In this document: positions 19,046 to 27,784 of the stretch, in pieces
Layout of the letters: each line of letters opens with the position of its first letter
How positions within the stretch are numbered: position 1 is the stretch's first letter
From: Neorhizobium vignae
GTDB taxonomy: Bacteria > Pseudomonadota > Alphaproteobacteria > Rhizobiales > Rhizobiaceae
Length of the DNA: 64,000 nucleotides
Assembly (NCBI RefSeq): GCF_000732195.1
Contig: NZ_JNNU01000007.1
Coordinates: forward strand, 62,001 to 126,000
Direction of reading: 5' to 3'
Translations under genes and position numbers: made by a program
Notes under the pieces: generated by a model
Told to the model about the DNA's origin: nothing
Database searches by the model: none
Seen by the model: the letters and a program-made list of their open reading frames with translations, nothing else

Positions 19046-19528
19046 ATGGCCAAAGTCCGGTTCAGGGATGTTTTAAATTCCACGGACCGGCCCTACGTGA
19101 TCCAGTGCACTGCCGACGGGGAGACCTTGTCTCGCCGTATCGGCGCCTTGAGCGACTGCACCCAACCGCGCAAAATCGACTTTCACGGATGTGCGGAAGA
19201 CGAAGATCTCTTCGCTGCCGTGATCCGAGGTTTGTCTATGCCCTATAGCCAACTTAACTGGGACGGTTTTTATGATGCCATGCGCGACCTGTCGTGGATC
19301 GAAGCCGGTAGCATCAACATTGTCGTATTGAATGGCGTCTCCCTATATCGCCGTAATCCCAATCTTTTCCAAAGGTTCGCAAGTTTACTCGACGCGGTTG
19401 GCGCCCAATGGGCCAAGCCGGTGACCGAAGACGGACCGTGGGATAGGCGGCCGAGACCTTTGCATGTCCTTTTTGCCAGCAGCCGGAAATCCGATCTGCC
19501 TTTGCCGCTTCTTGACATCAATATCTGA
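19046..19528 (+). CDS. Barstar-family protein
   Basis: A 160-residue protein of the barstar (ribonuclease inhibitor) fold. The core pattern is visible: strand RKIDFHG, then helix LNWDGFYDAMRDLSWIE carrying the conserved Trp/Asp and Asp that barstar uses at the barnase surface, then strand SINIVVLNGVSLY. No barnase-like or other ribonuclease gene is adjacent. It starts 7 bases after the PqiC-like gene and may be cotranscribed with the mla operon; an intrinsic terminator follows. Inhibition of a nuclease is inferred from the fold alone. Confidence 0.65.
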   Translation: MAKVRFRDVLNSTDRPYVIQCTADGETLSRRIGALSDCTQPRKIDFHGCAEDEDLFAAVIRGLSMPYSQLNWDGFYDAMRDLSWIEAGSINIVVLNGVSLYRRNPNLFQRFASLLDAVGAQWAKPVTEDGPWDRRPRPLHVLFASSRKSDLPLPLLDINI

Positions 19529-19553
19529 TCGGGACCTTGGTATTACCAAACAG

Positions 19554-19583
19554 AAAGGCCGCCCCGAAAGGCGGCCTTTTGTC
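19554..19583. terminator. Bidirectional intrinsic terminator
   Basis: A 10-bp perfect stem, 19554-19563 with 19570-19579, with A's before and T's after, between the convergent barstar and GPR-like genes. It can serve both strands. Confidence 0.85.
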
Positions 19584-19604
19584 TTCGTATGTCAGACCCG
19601 GCTC

Positions 19605-22600
19605 TTAGTTGAACCGGCCGGCGGCGTGGGCCAGCATCGTGTAGACCTTGCCCGTATCCGAGGTGAGGTAGCTCTGGGTTACCGTCTTGTCGCGGTCGGT
19701 GCGGGCGACGTCGGCGAGCAGCTTTTCGAAATCGGCGATATAGCGGTCGACGGCGGTGCGGAATTCCGGTTCGCGGTCGTACTTGCGCTTGATCTCGTCG
19801 AAGGTCTGCTGGCCCTTCAGCGTGTAGAGGCGACGGGTGAAGACGTCGCGCTCGCCGCGCTGGTAACGCCGCCACAGGTCGACCGAGGCGTCATGGTCGA
19901 TGGCGCGGGCGATATCGACCGACAGCGAGTTCAGCGATTCCACCATGTGGCGCGGGTTGCGGTTGTCGCCGTTGCCGCGCGGAGCTGGGGCCGGTTCGGC
20001 GGCACGTGGTGCCGGCTGCGGCTGCTGACGGGGTGCCGGCGGTGTCTCCGCCATCTCGTCGCGCGATGCGCCGCGCAGCAGGTCGCTGATCCAGCCGCCG
20101 TCGGTGCTGCGTGGCTCCGGCGCGCGGGTGACGGGCGCCTGCGGCTGGCGATCGAGGGGCAGCGTGCCGCGCAGGGCGTTCCCTACATAGGGATCATTGC
20201 GTGGCGCAGGCGGAGCCGGCTGCGGGATGGCTGCGGCGGCGGGCTGAGGCTGCGGACGGGCAGGAGCCGGCTGCGGAGCGGGAGCAGGCGCCTGGCGCGG
20301 TGCCGAAGCTTCGGAGATCTCGAAGTTCTGCGTCGAGCGGCCGACCAGCGCCGAGATGTCCTGCAGCGCCTTGATCTGCTCGGCGACGGCACGCCGCATG
20401 GCGGCCGCACTTTCCTTGGCTTCTTCCGGCAGGTCGAAGGCGCCGCGCTTCAGTTCGGTGCGGGTCGTATCCAGCTCGCGGCGGATATCCTGCGCCGAGC
20501 GGCGGATTTCGTCGGTTGCGCCGGCGAAGCGGCTGATGGCTTCCTCGACCGATTCCCGGAGCGTGTCGCGCAGCTGTTCCGCGGCGCTGCCGGAGCGTGT
20601 GGTGGCATCCGACAGCAGCTGCTCGACGTCGTTGAGCGACTGCGAAATGCTGCCGCGCATCCGCTCGGAAAGGTCGCGGGTGCGCTTCTCGGCATCGGAC
20701 AGTGTCGTCTCGATGGCGTGGTTGGCGTCGCTGCCGGCGCTGATCAGCGCTTCGCGCATCGCATCGGCGGTAACTTCGGCGCGATGCTGGGTTTCCCCGA
20801 GCGTCCGGCCGATATCGGCAAACGAGGCATGCAGGCTTTCGCGAAGCCGCGAGCCGACCTGCAGCGAACGTTCTTCTGCCCGCTCGAAGGCGCCATCGAC
20901 CAGGGTCGTCAAGCTGCGCATCGTCGTCTCGATTTCCTCGGAACGCTTGACCAGGCCGGTCGACAGGTTGCGCAGCGCATTCTGGCGTTCGTCCAGCGTG
21001 CTGACAAGGTTGGACTGGGCCGCACCGAGGAGTTCGGATGCTTCGACCAGCACCCTCGAGTGGTCGTCGAAACGGCCGACGAGGCTGCTGACCTGCTCGA
21101 GCGTATTGCCGAATACGTCCGACATGCGGCCGATATTGTCTTCGAGCATGCGGGTCGAGCCGGAAACGATATCGGCGGAGTTGGTTGCCGACTGAACGAA
21201 CCGGTTAGCCGTGACGCTGAGCTTGCGGTCGGCCTCCGAAAGATGGTGGGCGACGGCATCGGCGGTGCTGCCGAGTTCCTTTGCGGACTCCTGGACCAGC
21301 GCCGAAATGCTCGAATTGCTTTCCGCCAGCTTGTCGATGAGGCTGTTGACGCTGGCTGACAGGCCCTGTTCGACGTGACGCATGGTGCCGGCGGCGCTTT
21401 CGGTCCGCTGGGTGATGGCGGCGAGCGTTTCGTTGGTCCGCGCAGCGATCGCATCGACAAGCGCCGAGTTCTCGTTGCGGATGCGCGCAGTCGATTCTTC
21501 CGTCGCGGAGGCAAGGCGTGTGGTCGTGTCTTCCGCCGCGGAAGAAAGCCGCGCGGTCGTCTCATCTGCGGCGGAGGAAAGCCGTGCAGCCGTTTCCTGT
21601 GCCACGGCGGACAGCCGTTCTGCACCCTGCTGGGCGGCATTCGTCATCTGTTCGATGGCAGTGCGGCCGGTCGCGGCATATTCCTCGACCATCGGCTTCG
21701 CCTTTTCGTCGAGAAGGCGGGTCAGTTCAGCCGAGCGGCCGGCAAGCATGGAGTTCAGATCGCGGGCACGGGCGTCGAGGGCCGTGTGGATGGCTTCGCC
21801 GCGGGCTGCAAGTGCGCGGTCGACGGCGTCCATGGCGGTGTCGAGCTGGCTTGCGGTATCGGCCAGCGTGGTGCGAATGCCGTCGCCGCGCGAGTCGAGC
21901 GCCTTCTGCGCTTCGTCGAGTGCCTCGGAGATTGCCGTGACCTGGCGTTTCACCAGGCTATCGGCTTCCGCAACCTTGTGGACGATCGCGTTGCCGGCTT
22001 CCGAGAAGGCGAGCGCCACCGTTGCTGCCTGTCCGGCGAGCCGGTTCTGGGTTTCCGAGATCCGGCCGACGATCTGGGTCGAACGTTCCTCGATCGCCTT
22101 GGTAAATTCGGCGTTGCGGCTGCTCAGTTCCTCGGTGAACTCGGCACCGGCACGAGCCAGCACTTCGGCGGAGCGGGTGGCTTCGCTGTCCATGCTCTGG
22201 GCCGCGGCGCCCACTGCTTCGCGCAGTGTCGAGGCAAGGCCGACGGCCTTGCTTTCTATGGTCTTGGTGACGTTGTCGAGACCGATGGTCAGCGCGCGGT
22301 CGATCGTGCCGAGGCGTTCCTCGATACGGGCGGTGCGGCCGTCCATGGTCTCGGTGATCCGGTCCGAAGCCTCGACCGCGACACGTTCCAGATCGGCCGT
22401 GCGGTTGGTCAGCGTGGCGGAAAGATTGACGCCGGCCTCGTCGACGAGCTGAGCCGCCTCGAGGATTTCGCCCCGGATCCGGCCTTCGAGCCCGCCGAAC
22501 GTCGATTCGATGCGGCTACCGGTTTCTTCGAGTGCGCCCTGAACCCCGCCGACCGTCTGACGGATGCGGTTGGAGAAGGCATCGGCCGAGCGGCCGATTT

Positions 22601-25600
22601 CGCTCGCGGCATCGGAAAGCCGGACGGCGAGCGTACCGACATTGTCGCGCAGACGTTCTTCGAGCGACTGCCCCGCAGTGTCGATAGCGCCGCGCAGCGC
22701 GCTCTGCTGCGTCTCGAGCGACATTTCGAGCATTCCGGCGCTGGCCGCGATCGAGGTTCCGAAGGAGGTGACCTGGTCCTGCATCAGGTCGCCGATCTGG
22801 CTCTGGGCGTCGCCGAGCGTTGTCGCGAGCGACTTCGTGCGTTCGTCCAGGGTGTCGCGGATCTGCTCGTAACCGGAACTGAGCGTCGTTTCCAGCTGCT
22901 GGTGACCAAGGCCGATGGTTGCGGCGATACGCTCCTGAGTCGAGCCGAGAACGGCTTCGACGCGCTCCAGCCCGTCCGCCATGCCCGTTTCGAAACGCTG
23001 TGCGCCGGTTGTGAGTGCGGTCTCGATCCGGCCGCTTGCGCTGCCGACGGTTTGTTCGAGGCGATCGCCGCCGCTTTCGAGGACGCGGGCAATCTCGGCC
23101 GTCCGGTTTTCGAGCGACTGGTCGAGATTGAGCTGGTTATCGGCATAGGCGTTACGGATCGCTTCGGCGCGGGCCGCGAAGGATTGCTCGATGCGGACGT
23201 CGGCATCGATGAAGGTGTTGGCGATTGACGTCGACTTTTCGTCCAGCATGCTGGCGAGGCGGTCTTCGCCAAGCGCGAAGGAGGTGGCGATTTCCATCGA
23301 CTTGTCGTCGAGGATTTCTGCAAGCCTGTCCCGGTTGACGCCCAGCGCCTCGTTGATTTCCGAGGTACGGCGGGCCAGGTCTCCGCTCATGCGCTGTTCG
23401 GTTTCCGAAAGTGCGCGCGTGATGGAATCCGACTTTTCGTCGAGCATGCCGGCGAGGCGATCTTCGCCGAGCGCGAAGGAGGTCGCGATCTCCATCGACT
23501 TGTCTTCGAGGATTTCGGAAATCCGCTCGCGGCTGGCATCGAGCGACGTCTGCATTTCGGAAGCGCGCCGACCCAGCTCGTCACCGAGCCGCTGTTCGCT
23601 GGCAATGAGCGTGCGGGAGATGTGCTCCGACTTTTCGTCGAACATGCCGGCGAGCCGCTCTGGCGCCCCGGACATCAGCGTTTCGATCGCGCTGGATTTT
23701 TGGCTCAGCACTTCGGTCAGATGATCGTGGCTGCCGGAGAGCGCAGCGACGATGGCGCCCGAACGGATGGCCAGGCTCTGTTCGAACTTCGCCTGGTTTT
23801 CCGAAAGCGTGCTGAGAAGGGTGCTGCTGCGCTCGGTGAGCGTTGCCTCGATGTCCTGACGCGCGCTTGCAAAGCCGGCGTGAAGTTCGCCGGTTCCGGA
23901 GGCAAACACGTCCCTGAGCTCGCCGGTGCGCAACGCAAGCGCGTCCTGAAGCTCGGTGGCGCCCGTTCCGAGCACTCCGTGCAGTTCTCCCGTGCCCGAG
24001 GCGAGCACACCCTGGAGTTCGCCGGTACGCGCGGTCAGCACGCCCTGGAGTTCGCCGGTGCGCGTGGTCAGCACGTCCTGGAGTTCGGCGGTGCGTGTTT
24101 CCAGTGCTTCGTGGAGTGCGCCGGTGCGGGTGGTGATGACGTCCTGGAACTCGCTGGTGCGAGCTTCAAGGGCTTCCTGAAGTTCCTCGGTGCGCGAGAC
24201 GAGCACGGACTGGAGTTCGCTGGTGCGTGTCCCGAGTACATCCTGAAGCTGGCTGGTCCGGGATCCGAGGACGTTCTGGAGTTCGCCGGTGTGTGTCACC
24301 AGAGCATCCTGGATTTCGGTGGCGCGGGAGGCCAGCGTATCCTGAATTTCGGTGCTGCGGGCCGACAACGCGTCGGACAGTTCGCGCGAGCGGTTTCCGA
24401 GCATGGCATCCAGCATTTCCTGGCCGGTGCCGAGCGTCGTCTCCAGTGCGAGCGACTGGTCGGTCAGCGAGGAACTGATGCGCTCGACGCTGGACGAGAG
24501 GATGTTTTCGATCGCCTCCGAACCGCTTGCCACCGTCTCGTTGATGCGGGCGAGGCTGTCCATCAGCTTGCTGTCGAGCGTGCCGGCACGCTGGTCGAAG
24601 GCGGAGGTGAACTGCGAGATGCTGTCGTCGAAGGTCGTGCTGAGCAGGCCAACGGTCGTCTGCAGGCGTTCTTCAAAGAAGCCGGAGCGCATGTCGAGGT
24701 CGAGGACCACGTCTTCGACGGTGCTTTGCAGGCTCTGGCGGAAGGACGAGGTCTTTTCTTCGAGCGAGCTGTTGAGAGCCGCGAGGATGCCGCCGAGCGA
24801 ACCGGTGAGCGTCTGTTCGCTTTCGGCAAGCCCGTCGGTGATCTCGCGGGTCCGGGCAAGCAGCGTCTCGTTCAGCTGGCGGGTGCGGTCCGCAAGCGCG
24901 GCGTTGAGCTTTTCGGTGTTGGCGTCGAGCGAGGAGGCGCGCGTCTGGAATTCGTTGAGAAGCGCCTGGCCGCGCTGCGACAGCACGGTATTGATCGCAT
25001 CCATGCGCTCGTCGAACTCGTGGGCGAGTGCGAAGCCGGAGGAGTTGAGCGTCTGCAGCAGGTTTTCGGTCTTTGTCGTCAGCAGGCTGCCGAGTGCTTC
25101 GCCGGCCGCGTTGGATTTCTCCATCAGCGCCGCGCCGCGCGTCTCGATCATCGAGGCAAAGGCTTCGCCTGATGTCGCCAGGCGGATGGAGATTTCTTCG
25201 GTCGCGAGCGACAGCTCTTCCTTGAGCTGATCATGGGCTCCGACGATCGACGAGCGGATGCGCTCGGCGTGGTTGACGATCGCGTCGCGTTCGGCGCCGA
25301 GTTCGTGGACGAGGCCGCGAACGCGCAATTCGTTGTCGGTAAAGCTGCGCTCCAGCGCATTCACTTCCGAATGGACGAGCGTCTCGAGCTCGGCGGCGCG
25401 GGCGATGGTGCGCTCGATGCCTTCGTTCATTGCCGAGACTTCGCGGCGCACGGCCTGGCCGACACTCATGATCCGCTCGGAGGCGACGGTTTCCGGATCG
25501 GACAGGCGCAGAGCCACCTCCGCCATCGAACGGGCGGCGGTTCTCAGATCCTGAGCGCGGGCCATCATGATCGCGAAGGCGAAGAACAGCATGATGGGAA

Positions 25601-26060
25601 CGAGGATACAGACCGCGAGCGCGACGATGCCGGGAGCGGCGAGAACGCCTTCGACCGAGGTGATCTGCCAGAGCTGGTTGCCGTAGATCATCTGTCCGAG
25701 CGCGATGCCGCCGATTGCCCACAGGATCGAGACGATGACCGCGTTGCGGATCGACGAGCGCATCGCGCCGCCTTCCAGCGTCCGCAGGATCGCGGTCGAA
25801 CTGCGTTTGCCCGCATCGTTGGCGGGCTGGAATGTGGGGGACTTGGCAGCGGTGTCGGTGGCGGCCGATCTGTATGATTCGGCGGCATCGTCCTGATACT
25901 GGGTCTGACGCGGTTTGGTAGTGTCTGACACTCTTGCCTCCGAGGCATGGGGCACTGATCTGGGGCGCGACTGATCATCGTTGAAGTTGATTTTTAGGGC
26001 ATCTTCCAACGCCTGGAACGCCGTCTCATCGACCGACTCGCTGCTAGGGTTCTTTGCCAT
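19605..26060 (-). CDS. rgsE: Giant coiled-coil protein, growth pole ring (GPR/RgsE)-like
   Basis: A 2151-residue protein. Residues 1-100 are polar and start MAKNPSSESVDETAFQALEDAL. Two membrane segments follow (about 107-126 and 143-166), then some 1700 residues of amphipathic helix, a Pro/Ala/Gln-rich linker (about 1960-2070), and a conserved-looking C-terminal domain of about 85 residues ending MLAHAAGRFN. Size, two N-terminal membrane segments and an apolipoprotein-like coiled coil match the Agrobacterium GPR protein (RgsE in Sinorhizobium), reported to form a ring at the growing pole and to be needed for polar growth; this is from memory of the literature. Annotation pipelines often call such proteins kinesin-like or apolipoprotein-like. 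The start is ATG 26060; the open frame upstream to 26165 is Cys/Arg-rich and non-coding in character. Confidence 0.85.
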   Translation of the reverse strand: MAKNPSSESVDETAFQALEDALKINFNDDQSRPRSVPHASEARVSDTTKPRQTQYQDDAAESYRSAATDTAAKSPTFQPANDAGKRSSTAILRTLEGGAMRSSIRNAVIVSILWAIGGIALGQMIYGNQLWQITSVEGVLAAPGIVALAVCILVPIMLFFAFAIMMARAQDLRTAARSMAEVALRLSDPETVASERIMSVGQAVRREVSAMNEGIERTIARAAELETLVHSEVNALERSFTDNELRVRGLVHELGAERDAIVNHAERIRSSIVGAHDQLKEELSLATEEISIRLATSGEAFASMIETRGAALMEKSNAAGEALGSLLTTKTENLLQTLNSSGFALAHEFDERMDAINTVLSQRGQALLNEFQTRASSLDANTEKLNAALADRTRQLNETLLARTREITDGLAESEQTLTGSLGGILAALNSSLEEKTSSFRQSLQSTVEDVVLDLDMRSGFFEERLQTTVGLLSTTFDDSISQFTSAFDQRAGTLDSKLMDSLARINETVASGSEAIENILSSSVERISSSLTDQSLALETTLGTGQEMLDAMLGNRSRELSDALSARSTEIQDTLASRATEIQDALVTHTGELQNVLGSRTSQLQDVLGTRTSELQSVLVSRTEELQEALEARTSEFQDVITTRTGALHEALETRTAELQDVLTTRTGELQGVLTARTGELQGVLASGTGELHGVLGTGATELQDALALRTGELRDVFASGTGELHAGFASARQDIEATLTERSSTLLSTLSENQAKFEQSLAIRSGAIVAALSGSHDHLTEVLSQKSSAIETLMSGAPERLAGMFDEKSEHISRTLIASEQRLGDELGRRASEMQTSLDASRERISEILEDKSMEIATSFALGEDRLAGMLDEKSDSITRALSETEQRMSGDLARRTSEINEALGVNRDRLAEILDDKSMEIATSFALGEDRLASMLDEKSTSIANTFIDADVRIEQSFAARAEAIRNAYADNQLNLDQSLENRTAEIARVLESGGDRLEQTVGSASGRIETALTTGAQRFETGMADGLERVEAVLGSTQERIAATIGLGHQQLETTLSSGYEQIRDTLDERTKSLATTLGDAQSQIGDLMQDQVTSFGTSIAASAGMLEMSLETQQSALRGAIDTAGQSLEERLRDNVGTLAVRLSDAASEIGRSADAFSNRIRQTVGGVQGALEETGSRIESTFGGLEGRIRGEILEAAQLVDEAGVNLSATLTNRTADLERVAVEASDRITETMDGRTARIEERLGTIDRALTIGLDNVTKTIESKAVGLASTLREAVGAAAQSMDSEATRSAEVLARAGAEFTEELSSRNAEFTKAIEERSTQIVGRISETQNRLAGQAATVALAFSEAGNAIVHKVAEADSLVKRQVTAISEALDEAQKALDSRGDGIRTTLADTASQLDTAMDAVDRALAARGEAIHTALDARARDLNSMLAGRSAELTRLLDEKAKPMVEEYAATGRTAIEQMTNAAQQGAERLSAVAQETAARLSSAADETTARLSSAAEDTTTRLASATEESTARIRNENSALVDAIAARTNETLAAITQRTESAAGTMRHVEQGLSASVNSLIDKLAESNSSISALVQESAKELGSTADAVAHHLSEADRKLSVTANRFVQSATNSADIVSGSTRMLEDNIGRMSDVFGNTLEQVSSLVGRFDDHSRVLVEASELLGAAQSNLVSTLDERQNALRNLSTGLVKRSEEIETTMRSLTTLVDGAFERAEERSLQVGSRLRESLHASFADIGRTLGETQHRAEVTADAMREALISAGSDANHAIETTLSDAEKRTRDLSERMRGSISQSLNDVEQLLSDATTRSGSAAEQLRDTLRESVEEAISRFAGATDEIRRSAQDIRRELDTTRTELKRGAFDLPEEAKESAAAMRRAVAEQIKALQDISALVGRSTQNFEISEASAPRQAPAPAPQPAPARPQPQPAAAAIPQPAPPAPRNDPYVGNALRGTLPLDRQPQAPVTRAPEPRSTDGGWISDLLRGASRDEMAETPPAPRQQPQPAPRAAEPAPAPRGNGDNRNPRHMVESLNSLSVDIARAIDHDASVDLWRRYQRGERDVFTRRLYTLKGQQTFDEIKRKYDREPEFRTAVDRYIADFEKLLADVARTDRDKTVTQSYLTSDTGKVYTMLAHAAGRFN
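22587..25259 (-). repeat. 81 consecutive 11-residue (33-bp) coding repeats
   Basis: Residues 268-1158 of the GPR-like protein divide into 81 units of exactly 11 residues without one insertion or deletion. Position 1 is always large and hydrophobic (Leu, Ile, Phe, Met, Val or Tyr). Typical units are LTARTGELQGV, LEDKSMEIATS and FALGEDRLAGM. Units near 23841-24401 are the most alike (consensus L-x-x-R-T-x-E-L-Q-x-V). An 11-residue period is that of hendecad coiled coils and apolipoprotein helices. Confidence 0.9.
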
Positions 26061-26359
26061 GCGGTTACGCCTCGTTACATACTCGCCCGGCAAATCCCAT
26101 CTGCCGCGCTGCCGCCTGCAGACCGATAGATGGAACGCTGCCTGCCGGAAACTCTCCACCCGCAAAGCGGATGTCCGGTTTCCTATTCATTTTCACGTCG
26201 GATGGCCGTTCTTTCAAACGGATGATAATGAAAGCTTACCAACCTACCATCCGGGGCAAAAGGACGATATTCCTCGCCACCTTAGGCGTATTGTAGTGGC
26301 ACATTCGGCCACCCTGCACAATTATGACGCCTGCCTTCGAATGATGCCGCGGAATGTTG

Positions 26360-26378
26360 TTAACAGAATTTAAACCAT
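26360..26378 (+). promoter_or_regulatory. Candidate CtrA-type box
   Basis: TTAACAGAATTTAAACCAT contains two TTAA blocks six bases apart and ends in AACCAT, near the alphaproteobacterial CtrA site (TTAA-N7-TTAA, or TTAACCAT in rhizobia). The spacing is one base short of the classic form. Confidence 0.35.
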
Positions 26379-26421
26379 GCGAAGATGCAAAACTCCTAAA
26401 ATCCCGGGAGCTTAGCAGAAA

Positions 26422-26429
26422 TTAACCAT
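26422..26429 (+). promoter_or_regulatory. Candidate CtrA half-site TTAACCAT
   Basis: An exact TTAACCAT octamer, the core reported for CtrA in rhizobia, 105 bases before the Hpt start. A short motif on its own is weak evidence; its closeness to the 26360 site adds some weight. Confidence 0.4.
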
Positions 26430-26533
26430 ATGGGAAGAAACCGGCCCAGATTGTGCCGGAATTTAACGGGATAGCTCCGATTGGCCCGCACAATTCGGGA
26501 CATTATCAGAAGAGCAAAAGGGAAAACAGGTTC

Positions 26534-26908
26534 ATGGCAATGGCAGCGGTCAGTATCGCGTTCGAAGCTCCAGAAACGTTGAGGGGCGGTTGCCCTTCCC
26601 AGTCCCGTCCGATCGATCTCGTCCATCTCGCGACACAGACCATGGGCGACAAGAACCTCGAAGTCGAAGTGCTCCAGATGTTCGCGCGCCAGGCACGCCG
26701 CGCGCTGCATGACATCGCAAGCGCCGACAGCGCCTATGTCGTCGCAGCCGCGCACCGCCTGAAGGGTGCGGCCGGCGCCGTCGGCGCCTTCAAGGTTTCC
26801 ACCGCTGCCGAGCGACTTGAAGACAATGCCTCCGACGCCTCGTTGCGGGCCGCGGTCGCTGCCGCCGTCGTCGAGGCCGAAAACTTCATCAACAAGCTCT
26901 GCCGCTGA
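26534..26908 (+). CDS. Hpt (histidine phosphotransfer) domain protein
   Basis: A 124-residue single-domain phosphotransfer protein. The phosphorylated histidine is H74 in AAAHRLKGAAGAVGA, the Hpt signature, inside a helical bundle that fills residues 25-124. It should relay phosphate between a hybrid kinase and a response regulator. It is not the ChpT family used by CckA. The frame is open upstream to 26453, but the ATG at 26534 begins the sensible protein and has CAGG nearby. It is divergent from the GPR-like gene; no kinase or regulator is adjacent. Confidence 0.85.
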   Translation: MAMAAVSIAFEAPETLRGGCPSQSRPIDLVHLATQTMGDKNLEVEVLQMFARQARRALHDIASADSAYVVAAAHRLKGAAGAVGAFKVSTAAERLEDNASDASLRAAVAAAVVEAENFINKLCR

Positions 26909-26925
26909 GCGATTCGCCGAATCGC
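26907..26925. terminator. Inverted repeat at the Hpt stop codon
   Basis: AGCGATTCG (26907-26915) is mirrored by CGAATCGCT (26917-26925) and overlaps the stop codon at 26906-26908. No T-run follows, so its role in termination is uncertain. Confidence 0.35.
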
Positions 26926-27021
26926 TACGCAAGGCGCCGATTGAACAGCCGGCGACGCCCGAAAATATTGACTGCGCCGGGGTTTTATCGGAAGACAGCG
27001 CCCTTAAATAGTGTGCCCTGA

Positions 27022-27369
<348 letters not shown>

Positions 27370-27784
27370 TCGTGGCCTGATCGTCACTTTGCCGAAAGAC
27401 CTGTTTCCGGGCAAAAAAAAGCCTCGCTCCGCAAAAGCGGCAAGCGAGGCAAGGCGGGCGCATCACCAGCAGGGGAGGGAGGAAACACCTGCGGCTCGAA
27501 GACGCGCCAGGAGAACTAAAACACCGGAAACCAAACTCAGGGACACCTGAAACAAACGCGTCCGACACATCGGTTCGAAAACCGGAAAGCTACGCTGATC
27601 CTACGGCCATCTACCTCATTTGCCTCGTTTTTCGAAGCGTTGGTAGGTAAGCTATGTCTTAGGTTGTATCCGATATTTCTATTTTAGACTATCACCATAA
27701 ATCACCCGTCATTGACGAGGGATGATGCAAGCTCCGCAAAAGCCTGGGCGCGGTTGGTCGGGCTGATTCACCCCAAAAATCGGA
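27370..27784. other. 415-base intergenic region with minus-strand terminator
   Basis: No protein gene is credible here. A strong intrinsic terminator for the minus strand lies at 27413-27450, about 330 bases after the stop of the DUF922 gene. A 5-bp hairpin with a TTCG loop (minus strand) lies at about 27569-27583. Between them the sequence is unique. It may be a long 3' UTR of the DUF922 gene or a separate small RNA gene. Confidence 0.5.
27413..27450 (-). terminator. Strong minus-strand intrinsic terminator
   Basis: An 8-bp stem (27421-27428 with 27443-27450) extended by an inner 4-bp stem (27429-27432 with 27437-27440), followed on the minus strand by eight T's (27413-27420). It is one of the best terminators in the window. 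Confidence 0.85.

Larger units (their letters stand above)
26061..26533. other. Divergent intergenic region, GPR-like gene / Hpt gene
   Basis: 473 bases with no credible gene, AT-richer than the surroundings especially from 26200 on. It must carry the promoters of both divergent genes. CtrA-like boxes lie at 26360-26378 and 26422-26429 (separate entries). The short open frames here have rhizobia-atypical codon use and no ribosome sites. Confidence 0.6.

Noticed and set aside
23841..24401. Regular 33-bp repeats that could suggest a CRISPR array
   Set aside because: The repeats are contiguous, imperfect, in frame, and encode hendecads; there are no spacers and no cas genes.
21375..25172. Long plus-strand open frames opposite the GPR-like gene
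   Set aside because: They mirror the repeats of the real gene; the minus-strand protein has the membrane segments and ordered repeats.
27560..27590. GGTTCGAAA that resembles a tRNA T-loop
   Set aside because: No acceptor, D or anticodon stem fits around it; it forms a simple TTCG hairpin instead.
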